The notes beneath the pieces are model-generated. The model searched no databases. It was given only the letters and a program-made list of their open reading frames with translations, and was not told the DNA's origin. From positions 2,294,001-2,358,000 of the forward strand of contig JAVFKD010000016.1 of assembly GCA_036429605.1 (NCBI GenBank): a stretch of 64,000 nucleotides of DNA, given 5' to 3'. Position 1 is the stretch's first letter, and the number at the start of each line of letters is the position of its first letter. This document shows positions 34,289 through 45,647 of the stretch, piece after piece. Both the position numbers and the translations under genes were made by a program. Source of the DNA: Cladobotryum mycophilum (taxonomy: Eukaryota; Ascomycota; Sordariomycetes; Hypocreales; Hypocreaceae).

Positions 34289-34961
34289 TGTATATTTTTA
34301 ACAGTTTCTATCTTCTCTACCTTATCTTTGCAGTCTTGGGTAAAAGTTCTTTTATTTTTATTTTTTATTTTTAAAAACGATATGTATGATGATATTGACT
34401 CTGGTTCGAGTGAGTGATATAAAAAGTAAGATACTGAATAGAAGAGAATGTAGAATCAAGGACATACACACACACTATATGTACTCATGTCTCGGACCGG
34501 GCCTTGTCTTTTTTTCTTATTCCAATCTTCTCTCCTCCCTTGGCATCTACAACATTTGCTCCCATTCGTAACGTCTTCTCACCATGCCTCTACCCACATT
34601 ATACCACATATAGTTTACCTTCACTCAGTAGGGCCAATTGGCTAATATGCGTGATCGATGGCGACAGCCCGAAGCCGCCGATGGTCCGCCGCCGCCGCAC
34701 CGCCGCACCGCCTCAATCTCACAATTTGCGCCTCAGCCACTCAACCATCAGAGAGACAAGTACTCCGTATCTTTATTCATTTCGTCATATTCATTATTTA
34801 CATTGTTCTATGGTTTCTAATGCTCTAATACCATATCAAAACAGCTTCTCTAGTATTTCTCGTCTACGGTATACCAAGTCCTTTTGTCTAGACATTTATC
34901 CACATCAAACAAGACCACCCCTATCATCTATCCATTACCATGGCCAAACGTCCAAATCTGA
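34289..34961. other. Spacer upstream of met14
   Basis: About 670 bases between met14 and the thioesterase gene, both on the minus strand. Holds one TACGGAGTAC copy. No gene recognised. Confidence 0.5.
34760..34769 (-). repeat. Recurrent intergenic 10-mer TACGGAGTAC (copy 5)
   Basis: Perfect copy on the minus strand, about 470 bases upstream of met14. Function unknown. Confidence 0.55.
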
Positions 34962-35972
34962 TTATTCGAGGACTTTAGGGAGCAGCTAGATGTTCAAACA
35001 AGATGTCAGTTCGCCGCACTTCATAATGATTAGCACCAAGTTTTTTACATGGCAAAGACTTACCGCAGCCCATTTGGGCGAGACAAACAACGCCTTCGCC
35101 TCAGCCAGAACCACTGGTGTCCCTCCAGTAGCAGGCAGCGTCTCAATGTGCCCCTCGACCCATGCCTTCCGGCCCTCCACCTTGGTCGTCTTTGCTCGCA
35201 TCACGAAGAAATTGCCCGCCTGCGCAGGCTTGCGGTAGTCGATCTCGAGACGGGCTGTCACGGCAACGTTATGCGGCACCGCACCGAAGCAGCACCTGGC
35301 CAAACCTTCGTCCAGCATCGTGGCCAAGAACCCACCGTGGACCTTGCCAGGATACCCGCATACCGCATCACCCACGTAGCCCACACAAACGAGTGACTTG
35401 CCTCCCTCTTCAATCCATACGTATGGCGGGACTACCAACTTGCCATGACCCCGCAGAGACCCCGCCGTAAGGCTCTGTCTTTGGATCTCGGGCGCCATCT
35501 TCAAGTGCGGGCGTAGCTCTTTGAATCCTGGCCTCGATCGCAGTTCCTTGACCATGGGGAGGTTATTGATCGTCTCTTCGATTCGTCGCGTTTCGTCATC
35601 GGTCGGAACGAATTGGCGAAGCGTCTCTGCGTCCGAGATGCCGTTCAGGCGCTTGCCCATCATGTTGTACCATGTTGCCGCTGCGCCTATGCCACCGAAT
35701 GTGAGGCCGTACAGGACAAGACCAAGGCCCCGTCCAACACCACTCCGTGAGCCTAAATCACAAAAAACCCGCAATTATTAGCTATGCTGCTTGTAACATC
35801 TGCCTTCCTTCTCTTTGTAGAACATTTTACACGTACCCTGAGCGGTTTCGGCGTAGCATCTTCGCTGACTAGCATTGAGCGACGAGCGCTGTGTCTGTCC
35901 CCAGGCCATCTGGCCTATTCGGCGCCCATTGCGACAAATCTGCTGGCTAAACATGTTGACGATGCCTTCCAA
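34962..35972 (-). CDS. Hotdog-fold thioesterase family protein, mitochondrial/membrane-anchored
   Basis: Likely acyl-CoA thioesterase of the PaaI/THEM4-like hotdog superfamily. Three exons (35972-35837, 35752-35064, 34985-34962) give 282 residues; the last exon is 24 nt and supplies LLPKVLE. The N-terminus is Arg/Ser/Gln-rich without acidic residues for the first ~40 positions, as in mitochondrial presequences. A hydrophobic Gly-rich segment at about 54-74 could span a membrane. The hotdog domain carries GKVHGGFLATMLDEGLA at about 181-197, including the HGG and D/E positions typical of the family. A second ATG at 35954 is an alternative start. Substrate not determinable from sequence. Confidence 0.85.
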
Positions 35973-36500
35973 ACGCCCTATTCCCTCAAAGAAAGAAAAT
36001 AAAAATAAAAATAAAAATAAAAATTGAGGGACAGAGAAACAATAAACAAAACCGAGATATGGCGTCTTCTGCTGATAATGAGCGTATTGAGAGGCGCTTT
36101 TAAAGTAGTATGCAGTTAGGTACCGCAGGTATTACACCGAGGTAAGGTCGGATGGTCTCCGGCGCTACTTTTCGCCAATCTGGATGTCAGCGCGTCCGAA
36201 TTCGGCATCCAACATTAGATTTGTAGAGCCTATCTCAGGGGAATAAGTTGTTGTAAATGAGCAACATCCTGTGCGTATCGCGCGCTCATTAACGTTTGAT
36301 GCTCTTGATCTTATGTATAGTGCTTATCCAAATTGGTCAAGACGAAAATGATCCCATGTCTCGATCTGACAGGTTAGATGCACGGGGTGACTATTCAGTT
36401 CATGACGGTAATGTATGTAAGCCAATTTTGTAGACTAATTACTTGTAAAGAATTTTGATTCTCTCCTTTAGGTCTATTCGTATCCACACTGCTACTTATT
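35973..36500. other. Spacer between mak21 and the thioesterase gene
   Basis: About 530 bases. Starts with a hexanucleotide A/T repeat. Otherwise nothing recognised. Confidence 0.5.
35997..36024. repeat. (AAAAAT)n hexanucleotide repeat
   Basis: Four to five TAAAAA units directly upstream of the thioesterase start codon. Confidence 0.85.
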
Positions 36501-39500
36501 TTACATGTCCTCTTCTCCTGCAAGAAGCTCTGCATAATCATCCACAGACGCAAATGTGGGCAAGCCCTTGAGCATCTTTCTCCTGGCTTTTCGCTTATCA
36601 TCTCCCTTGCCCTTCTCCTCTTCTCTCTCACTGTCCATATCAAGAGCCACCAAGCCGTCCGAGTCCATTTCATCGTCATCCTCACCATCCTCGGCCAAAT
36701 CGCCACCTTCATCTTCATCCTCGTCATCGTCATCCAAATCGCTGTCAAGGTCCAATGCGGGCGACCCCTCGCCTTCGTCATCTGAGGCCATGTCCAACTC
36801 ATCCAGATCGTCAAAGCCATCATCAGAGCCGTCTCCGTCAACATCAGGCTGCGTAGCCACCAGGGCCTTCCAGATCTCATCTTCCTGGGCATCCTCTTCT
36901 TCATCATCATCACCTGTGGCAGGTGCGCTCTGAGTGATTTCCTTGGGCTCCTTAGACACGTGCTGGAAGTATTCGTGGAAGAAGACATCTTCGGCGGCGA
37001 CATCTTCGACCTTCTTCTTCCAGAATGCAGCGGAGTTGACTTTGGTAGGAGCCGACCTAGCGCCTCCAGTGCCCAGCCAAATGTCTCCAAGGTCCTTCGT
37101 AGCTCTAAGGGGCTGCATAATAGAAGCACCACGAGCAGAGTCCGTGGTCTTTGCATTCCGGTATACAAACTTGTCCAAGAACCGAATAAGACTATGACTT
37201 TCTAGATCCGGTTTGGCCAGCTTCTGGTTTCTATCCAATAACGCAGACGCAAATTTACTAACAGATGGATGGAAGTGACTTTGAGCGGGGACCTGCACAA
37301 AGTTAGCAACTAATGACATATTCAGAGAAGAGAGTACTCACAACTTCCCACAAGCAACTTCTATGCGCATTGCTGGATTCAGGGTGACGTTTCCGCCCAT
37401 CGTACATTGGGCGCCCTTCTGGCTCGTCATCATCAAATTCTGTTTCCTCAGGTACCTCAACCAATGTTGACAGGTCTGGGAAAGTCTGTCTTAGGTGTGA
37501 TACGACATAGAGAAGGCCACACACAAAAGGGGGCTGGTGCAATCCTGCCACCTGCAACATTCTTTTGGCGAATGCCTTCACTCGTCGTACATCGACATCG
37601 TTTTTCAAGGCCCGAAGAAGGAGATTGAGATAAAGTGCCTGCTTCGATGATGATATCAGACGAGGGTCTAGTAACGACTCGTACAACGTTCTGTAGAATC
37701 GATCACTGGCGAGATTTCTCGCTGTAGAGAGATGCTGTATCAAGAGCAAAGCCTGGATACCCGTATTGAAGTTGGCAGAATGTGCAATCTTGAAGAGGGT
37801 GTCAAGATGCTGCTCCAGACTATGATAGGGTCAGTAAGGTCAAATCAGCAAAATATTTGAATATACTTACATTGCGTCATTGGTACCAACGAAAGGTGCG
37901 GCGCGATTTACGCCTGTCAGGAGAGCCGAGACAAGCTTGTCTGCCGCTTCAGTTTCAGGCACTGTGGGTGTTTCCGTTGCGGGTCTGATCATACCCCTGC
38001 CGGGTCTTTTGCTTGTTTTCTTGTTCTTGTCTTGCTCACCATCAAGGTCAATACTCGCCTGTACGCCGAGCTTGCCTGTTTTTAACATGGTAACGAAAAG
38101 ATCGAAATAAATCCGGAGAAGTGACTCAGCAACGGCTGGCTCTTTGCTAGTAAGGATAGTTTGATTCAACGTATTAATAGCATAATACCTTGCTCGATGG
38201 TCTTGAGAATGTCGAAGCAAAATCTCTTGCTCTACCGTACGGATGATGATGGGTTTCATTCCAGGATGCGAGGTTTGTAACTGTAGTAGTAGGTATGATG
38301 CACGAGATGAAATCTTGCGATCTCGATCTCCCAATTTGTTCACCAGGAGTGTCAGCAAGTTCGATTCTTGTTCTGGCTTATCCTTCAGTAATGCGTAGAC
38401 GAAATCGATTGCCCGCATTCTCGAGTACTCAATCTCATCTGAGCACCAAACTTCCAGCAATTGGATGATCTTGAAGTAAGTTTCCTTCAACCAGTCCTCA
38501 TACACCCATGAGATCAGATGCGCCTCGGTAATTTTACCAGGAAGAACTTGGCCCGGAGCCCAAGCCTTAACAGAAGTCCTCTGAAGTGTGCCCAGCAAGC
38601 CGGGCTGTGCCTGGAAAGTCCGCAGTCGTCGATCCGAAGGTAATAATGTACCAGGTCCCAGCATATCTACCAATGCGCCAATGGCACCAATGGCTTGCGC
38701 TCGACTCTTCTTGGATGCCAGATTCATCAAAGAGTCAAAGCCGCGGATGTTGTGGGCCGGTGATTCCTGACAAGCCAGGGTGAGGGCGGATACCTTGTCT
38801 GTGAGGGTACCGGAAGTCATGATGGTGGAGAGAAACTTGTGAGAGGTAGAAGCGAAGACGGTTGTTCTGTATTTCTCAGCATCTGCATCCATCAAGGTTT
38901 TCGCATGTTCTTTGAGAGGCATTATAGCTCCCATAAAAGGGCCGAGGTCGTCAGTTATAGGATTAGGCAACTTGGCCAGTTTGACGGCATGCCAATCTGC
39001 GCGCGGCTCGAAGATCTAGTTACTGTGTTAGTTGTCAGAGACGCCATCAATCTGAGTTTGAAACTTACCAAGCCCTCCACCTTGCGAATAATGCTATCCT
39101 TCAACCCATCCTCATCTTCATCCTCACTGGCGTCTTCTTCCTCATCCTCCTCCCCCCCTCTTGGTTATCTTCCTCATCCTCACTAGCCTCAACTGGCTTC
39201 AACTCAGCGAAACCTAGCTCCTTTGAAAGAGCCAGTAATTCGTCCTTTAAACGCTTGTCCACAGGCTGTTTTGAAGCTTCAGTGTAAGCTTCATCAGACG
39301 ACTCGACATCGTTGATGAGATCGAAATCCTCTTCATTCCCTCCAAGAGCCCTGATTTCGGCCAACAAAGTCTCATGGTCCAGGGCGCTATCATTCTTGGA
39401 TGATTTATCGTCAGAACTGCGTTGCTTTTTCTGGTTCTGCTGCTTCCCTGAGCTTTCGGTTGGCGGATTCTTTCTCTTGTGATCATTGCCGCTTAATTTC

Positions 39501-39601
39501 TCGTCGAGTTTAGAGGTAAGGGAAGCGAGCGCATTCTCATTGAAGCTCGGCCCGCCGCGGGGGCCTCGAGGGCCTTTGCTCTTCTTAAATGGCTTGGACA
39601 T
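36501..39601 (-). CDS. mak21: Mak21/Noc1 ribosome-biogenesis protein (one-base frame break)
   Basis: Nucleolar CBF/Mak21-family protein needed for early 60S subunit assembly and export. Four exons (39601-39069, 39015-37871, 37819-37342, 37292-36501). It shows a basic N-terminus (KPFKKSKGPRGPRGG), an acidic linker, HEAT-like helices, the CBF domain (ALLLIQHLSTARNLASDRFY, RMLQVAGLHQPPFVCGLLY) and a highly acidic C-terminal region ending KGLPTFASVDDYAELLAGEE. In exon 1 a run of seven G (plus-strand C7, 39152-39158) breaks the frame. One extra base restores EEDEEEDASEDEDEDG and then GLKDSIIRKVEGL, and makes exon 1 a whole number of codons. About 982 residues are then predicted. Confidence 0.93.
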
Positions 39602-39880
39602 TTTGTCAATGCCAGGGAATGGGTGGTTGAAATAAGAGTATGAGTTCTTGAGATGAAGAACTGCAACTTTTTTGAAATTTCTTATCTTATCGGTACGTAC
39701 TAATAGCGCGTATGGCGGTTGGGCGGCTAGTCAATGCTTGCGCAGCTGCGCTTGACAAAACTAGCCAAGCCAGGTTCTAAGTGCCCAGCAATTGGTGAGA
39801 TTAATGACCAGCACGCAAAGCAATAATTCGCAATTCCTCCATTGCATCATGATGTTATGAATTAACCCCTGCATTATCTC
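39602..39880. promoter_or_regulatory. Short bidirectional promoter mak21/prolyl-tRNA synthetase
   Basis: 279 bases between divergent start codons; both promoters must lie within it. No defined element was recognised. Confidence 0.5.
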
Positions 39881-41944
39881 ATGGTTATTTTAACTGCAAT
39901 GGCATACGGCAAGTTTACCTTGCTAAGGACCACGGGTGGCCTGAACCAAATCAGAGCATTTTCACACTCAAGCTTGAACCGGGCTGCTCAACGCCGGTCA
40001 ACATTATCAAAAATATGGGTGCCAACTGGTGGTGTATCAGCAACAGACGGGGAGTGTACGAATATGTATATTGTTATGATTGAAGTAAAATTGAGCTGAT
40101 TTGTAAATAGCTGGTCATGGGAAACTCATCCGAGCCGGATTCCTTCGACAGGTGAGGGGATCCCACCTCGTTGAAGGGGAATTAGTGTAATTAATGGCCA
40201 CCAACAGTCACAATCCGGTATCTTTCAACTCATGCCCCTGGGAGTGCGTGTCCAGGATAAGATATCAAATCTTCTTGACAAGCATATGCAAGCCTTAGGT
40301 TCGACGGTATTCCCTTGATATGTATGATCGTTTTGCTCATTGCTATAGGTGCATCTCGGCTTTCTCTTTCATCCCTCACAACTGAAGAACTATGGCGAAA
40401 AAGTGGTCGACTAGATCGAGTATCCTCAGAGGTAGTGCATATCTAGCCTTACTTGGAACCGAGCTTACAATCTACAGCTCTTTCGATTCAATGACCGCAA
40501 ACAAATGCCCCTTATGCTGTCTCCCACTCACGAAGAAGAAATAACATCACTCGTTGTGAGCACTTTGAAGTCTTACAAAGACCTTCCTTTAAGGCTGTAT
40601 CAAATCAGTACGAATAATGGACTCTTCGAAACATACAGTCGCTAACATACGCTCCACAGCACGAAAGTATCGGGATGAAATCCGCCCACGACATGGCCTG
40701 TTAAGATCTCGGGAATTTATCATGAAAGACCTTTACACATTTGATTTGACTGTCGATTCAGCTGTTGATACCTACCAGGATGTCTCTGCCGCCTATAGGG
40801 CCTTCTTTTCTGACTTGAAATTACCAATCTTGGTCGCCGAAGCAAGCTCAGGAGACATGGGCGGAAATCATAGTCATGAATATCACCTCGCCAATGCGAT
40901 AGGAGAGGATACAGTTGCGACGTGTAAGAGCTGCGGTTATACGGCCAATGACGAAGTTGCTGTAGCTCGAACCCTGAGCAAAGACGACATCGAGAGTGCT
41001 GCTACAGACGTCAAACTCTCTCAGTTCCGAGTTTGGCATGGCATCACCAAGGATCGAAAGACGTTGGTGAATGCCTGGTACCCGCTAGCGGAGAGCTCAT
41101 CAGAAGACGGCCTGAATATTCATGCTGTGGGGTCTATTGTGCCAGGGCTTGACGCAAGCATAAGCGACTCCATACCGTTTTGGAAAGAGTCTCTACAGCA
41201 AGCAGATGGGGGGAGTCCAAGGCAGTAGAAATTTTGAACGTCATCGACTCGAGACTTGCATCAGCCTTCGAAGGCTTTCGGGGTGATCTTCCCCTGTTCC
41301 CAGCCGATTTGGGCGGCAGCCAAATCCAACAGTCTTCTATAGCGGAAACGCCATCAGGCGAAACTCTGAATCTTCTGCGTCTCATGGATGGCGATGGATG
41401 TCCCCGTTGCGAAACAGGGACTCTCCAAATCGATCGTGCCTTAGAGCTTGGACACACCTTTATTCTGGGAACGCGCTATTCAGAACCTCTTGGGGCATTT
41501 GTATCCCTTCCCCAAAGTCCAGGGAAGCCAGTCCCGATCCAAATGGGCTGCTTTGGAATCGGTGTCTCCCGTATTTTGGGCACCGTTGCGGAGCATTTGG
41601 CTGACGATCGGGGCCTCAACTGGCCTCGCGCAATCGCCCCATTTGAAGCCATCATTATCCCAACATCTAGCGTCAATGAGCAGACATTGGAATTTTACGA
41701 TAAGCTAGCAAGTCACAGCGCCTCAAATGAAGGCTTTGACGTCGTTTTAGACGATAGAAAGGAAACGTTTGGATGGAAGATGCAAGACGCCGATATGACA
41801 GGGTATCCAGTTACAATTATTCTTGGAAAAGCATGGAGAGAGAAAGGCACCTGCGAGATTCAGTGCAGAAGGCTTTCGGTTAAAGAGAACGTGGCGGCAG
41901 AGGATATTCCGCAGTATTTGTCGACCTTGTTGGCGCAGTTGTAG
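39881..41944 (+). CDS. Organellar-type prolyl-tRNA synthetase (one-base frame break)
   Basis: Class II aminoacyl-tRNA synthetase charging tRNA-Pro, bacterial-like and probably mitochondrial (yeast Aim10 is similar). Six exons (39881-40055, 40111-40151, 40208-40298, 40349-40431, 40478-40607, 40660-41944). Visible are GHGKLIRAGFLRQ, MPLGVRVQDKI, APTHEEE-like SPTHEEEITSLV, motif 2 YRDEIRPRHGLLRSREFIMKD and motif 3 QMGCFGIGVSRILG, then an anticodon-binding domain. The N-terminus (RAFSHSSLNRAAQRRS) looks like a mitochondrial presequence. Exon 6 loses frame at a G6 run (41208-41213); one extra G joins LQQADGG to ESKAVEILNVIDSRLASAFE. About 601 residues result. A second ATG at 39899 is an alternative start. 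Confidence 0.93.
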
Positions 41945-42304
41945 AAGCTAGGTAAGCTACCCATGTTGTGGTCAAGTTTGTGTGGATGTAGCTATTTGTA
42001 CGATTCTATGGTCTGTGTAAATATCTAGGAGCTGGGAATAGATCTAAAATAAGATGCCCTGAACAAATCTGGGAAATAAAAGGTTTATCGTATTACGATG
42101 GAATTTCCTTAATATTTATTAATTTGTTCGTTTTCGAATTTCATTGCTCAAAGGGGACGTTTTTGCTGCCACTGTCAGTGCCCTCGTTACAAGAATCTGC
42201 GACCCCTCCAAAAATTATTCACGAAGCGATGCATGGAGGGGCATCAACCCGACGACGACCCAGGCTCGTCCAAGACCTTCGCGTGACAATCAGACAACGC
42301 GATC
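41945..42304. other. Spacer between prolyl-tRNA synthetase and gim5
   Basis: 360 bases in tandem orientation. Nothing recognised. Confidence 0.5.
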
Positions 42305-43022
42305 ATGTCCGGCGAACGAGAGACAAGTAAATCTTCTTTGATTCCAATCCTCCGCGAAATGACACCTGCTAACCCGATTTTTTTGCAGTCAATCTCGACA
42401 CCCTCGAGCCGCAGCAGCTCGCGCAGGTCAAGAAGCAGCTCGACGAAGAGCTCGAACACCTGACTACGTCCTTTGCCCAACTGCACGCCGCGCAAAACAA
42501 GTTCAAGGACTGCCTCCGATGCGTACAAAGTCGCTCATCAGCTACTGAAGGTAAAACATTAAAAAATCCCCCGCCCAACACGATTTCCGACGGCTCGAAT
42601 CGAATAAACGAAGCTAAAATAATGGCGGCAGGCTCAAAGTCGGTCTTGGTACCGTTGACCAATTCTCTATATGTGGCGGGCGAGTTGACCAGCACGGAAG
42701 CTGTTTTGGTGGACGTAGGCACAGGCTTCTTGGTAGAAAAGGTTGGCTAGGGCCATTTCCTCGGTTCGATGAGAATCGCTGACTGATGATGAATTGCAGA
42801 AGCTGAAATCGGCGGAGAAGTTCTACGAAGGCAAGATCAAGGAGCTCGGAGACAATCTCAAGGATCTCGAAGCTATTGTTCAGAGAAAACAAATGAATGC
42901 CCATACAATTGAAGATGGTATGTTCACAGTTCACCACCAACTCTGGATTGGTAACATTGCTAACACGATAAACAGTTTTGAGGCAAAAGATCATGGCCGC
43001 TCAGCAAGGAGCTCAAGCTTAG
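42305..43022 (+). CDS. gim5: Prefoldin subunit 5 (Gim5)
   Basis: Alpha-class subunit of the hexameric prefoldin chaperone that hands unfolded actin and tubulin to the TRiC/CCT chaperonin. Five exons (42305-42326, 42389-42550, 42632-42741, 42800-42917, 42976-43022) give 152 residues. N-terminal coiled coil (EPQQLAQVKKQLDEELEHL), the beta-hairpin core KSVLVPLTNSLYVAGEL, then VDVGTGFLVEK, and a C-terminal coiled coil. All introns GT-AG, frame intact. Convergent with the next gene, about 105 bases apart. Confidence 0.94.
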
Positions 43023-43126
43023 AAACCAGAATTAGTTACATCTAAATAACGAACAATTAATTGGCCACACTCTCCCTCTGTCTGAGAATTGTACCAAGCA
43101 CATCTGAACCCATTTCAGACTTCAAA

Positions 43127-44822
43127 TCAACCCCCAATACCTCCAATTCTGCCCTCGGTAAGGTCCATGTCATCCAAAACTGACTGGACCTCCAAGATAG
43201 TTTTGATAAATCCCTTAAATGCAGTCTTTACACCCTCTTTTCCCTTCCCTTCCCAGATATGCTCCATATCTCGCCCCCAATTTTTCTTTCGCTCCCCTGG
43301 GATGACGTGATTTACGGCTTCGTCCCAGTGAACCCCATAAATCTCGATGCCCCATCCTGTTTCCGGCTCCATCGGTGGCCTCAAACCTTTCCACTTCTGC
43401 GTGATGCTAATGTCCACTACATACGGAGTGTTCTTGAACGGTATGGTAGCCGATGTCTTCAATTGGGTCTCAGATACCTTGCTGTCCCAATTTCCAGGCT
43501 TGAAAACTGCAAGGCGCGGAATAACAAGCTCTTGGCCCTCACGATCCTCCTTAACAGGTATTTTCAGCGACATACCCTCGACAAGCTCTCGGACGTCTGA
43601 GGGAATTTCATCTGAATTTTCACAGGAATCTACTTGGAGATTCCAATCAAATTTCCTATCAATCACAAACGTCTTAGTAACACGTGTATACCAAACTTCG
43701 AATTACTCACATATCTGGGGCTGCAATGGTACAATTTAGACGTGAAAAAGCTTCCGGCTTTATCAGTTTAGAGACAGAAAGCTGCGCATCGCTACCTGGC
43801 AAGACAAAGGTGCCCAATTGCAGCTTTTGGTCATCGATCGTTACAGTCACACTATACGACTGCCTCACCTCCCTTTTGTTGAAACAAAGGTTAAGACTTT
43901 TCAGGCGCTGGAACACCTTCTCGGCAAGACGGGGGCCAGCCAGCCTTGAAATCGGGTTAGCCTTAGCAATACCATAGTAGACGGGGTGTATTACCATCTG
44001 TCCAGTCTCGCCCCTCCGCGGGTCGAATACATCTTCATGACTTTTGCCAGCTCATCAAAATTAAGCTCGTCTTCTTGTCCCTTTCTCTTTTGGCGGATAT
44101 TTAAATGCCCAAAATTGACCCTCATTTTCAGGTAAGTTCCGCAAGATGTCAAAACATCGAGATTAGCCAATAGCTCATTCTGGATGTTCAAAGTATGGGC
44201 ATCGATCGCTGTTGACATCATGTCTCTGGCTCCAGGAGTCGCAAATTTCATGTGCGGGCGCGAACTAAGCTCAAAGATGATGGGGACTGAATAGGAGTCT
44301 CTGCTTGGTTTTTGCACCATGAATCGTGTGTTTAGATATTCGTTGGCTAGGCGCATATCATGAATGACATCGTTGATTGCACGGACTGCTTGACGCAATT
44401 GGAGCATGGACTCGCCGCAGATCTTAAAGATGTTGGGCTCAACGTTGGTGATCCAAACCTTGTGCGATATGCGAATGCTGTCAAGGGTAGTCCGATTATC
44501 CAAACCGCGAGGGAGCATATGCTCGCCCGGGATAACGAGACGAACCTAGAAAATATTCAGAGTCACTATTCTTATGCTACCGTTCCAAGTCCAAGCTTCG
44601 TGATTAAGGAAGAACTTACTTCGATCAGGTCTTTGTCCTGAGGGGGGCACCAAGGTGTTCCTCAACAGCCGCAATAGTAGCTATTTGTCGCTTTTTGTCT
44701 ACTTGCCACTTGGCTGTTGCCATGTGGTCGGCTCTTGCAAACTGGCTGCTATTCTTCCTAGCCGCAGGAGAGTTTTTGGGACCAGCATCCCTAGAGGAAT
44801 CTTGACGCCTGTTTCTTTTCAT
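43127..44822 (-). CDS. Conserved ascomycete protein of unknown function (two one-base frame breaks)
   Basis: Three exons (44822-44620, 44545-43711, 43655-43127), about 522 residues after correction. I do not recognise a characterised family; the arrangement resembles filamentous-fungal proteins carried as domain-of-unknown-function entries. It has a basic N-terminus (MKRNRRQDSSRDAG), a stretch with RLVIPGEHMLPRGLDNRTTL that could be RNA-binding-like, a central helical part, and a C-terminal beta-rich part (FDWNLQVDSCENSDEIP). The frame breaks at a G6 run (44642-44647) and a C4 run (44011-44014). One added base in each restores EHLGAPPQDKDLIE and STRGGGETGQMVIHPVYYG and makes every exon phase agree. 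Divergent from orc1. Confidence 0.78.
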
Positions 44823-45647
44823 CTTAGTTAGTTCTCTGATGCCCGTGGATAGTGAAAAGAGGGCAGTCTAAGGTGGTTATGAGAAGATGTTGGCTCAATA
44901 GAAAGAGGCTGGCATAATATGGAAAGAGAAGGGAGTTGAGAGAAGGAAGCCCCAGGGATGGTTGCGGAAGAAAGCTAAGCAACTAGGAATTACGAGGAGG
45001 GAGCCCTCCAGTATAAATGAGTAAGGGCGGGTGCAGTGAATCAGTGACTTGCCAACTGGCGACTGCAGTTAATTGATCTGTTTTCTGCAGTCACGCGCCA
45101 ATAACCTGATTATTCGGGCTTCGTCTGTAGGTCGGTAGATGGGTAGATGCTTTTCTTGATTGTTATTTATTATTCTATTCAGCATGACTGCCTATCCATA
45201 TTGTACCTAGTAATTCTGAATAAAATATTACTATTTTGAGTGGTAGCATGATTTCTCAGACCTAGTTTCCCTATTGACTTGAGTTTAGAAGGCAACAGAT
45301 ATTACAAGTATGGACGCATCCTTCGTTGTCTACAAATACAAACCAAAGCATCAGGAGGAGACATGGCTTGAGGGTTAGGGTTGGTGACATCTAGATAGAT
45401 ATGCATGGATGACCCTGTGGATTTTTACCACCTTCCAACGCGTCTCCCGGCGCGTTAATTGATTTTTGGATATCTCCAGCTACCCCGGATTCTTGGATAG
45501 GAGTACGGAGTACGTCCTGACAAGGTACGCAGAATTACCAACCATACCTTATTCACCAGCCTAATACAATAGCAGCATCAATTGAGACTCTTCTTTCATC
45601 GCCCATCTAATCCTTGTCGTACGAATCGCTCAACTACACCTCCATCC
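44823..45647. other. Divergent promoter region upstream of orc1
   Basis: 825 bases. Contains the second copy of the 14-mer GGAGTACGGAGTAC (45500-45513) about 135 bases before the orc1 start. No gene recognised. Confidence 0.5.
45504..45513 (+). repeat. Recurrent intergenic 10-mer TACGGAGTAC (copy 6)
   Basis: Perfect copy, inside the 14-mer GGAGTACGGAGTAC shared with 4146-4159. Function unknown. Confidence 0.6.

Noticed and set aside
36556..36933. Plus-strand serine-rich open frame
   Set aside because: Antisense of the acidic C-terminal region of mak21 (GAx codons read as Ser/Pro on the other strand).
39130..39190. A 50-nt intron in mak21 exon 1 that would also restore frame
   Set aside because: It would remove an acidic coding-like stretch, has no branch site, and is shorter than the other introns; a one-base homopolymer error fits better.
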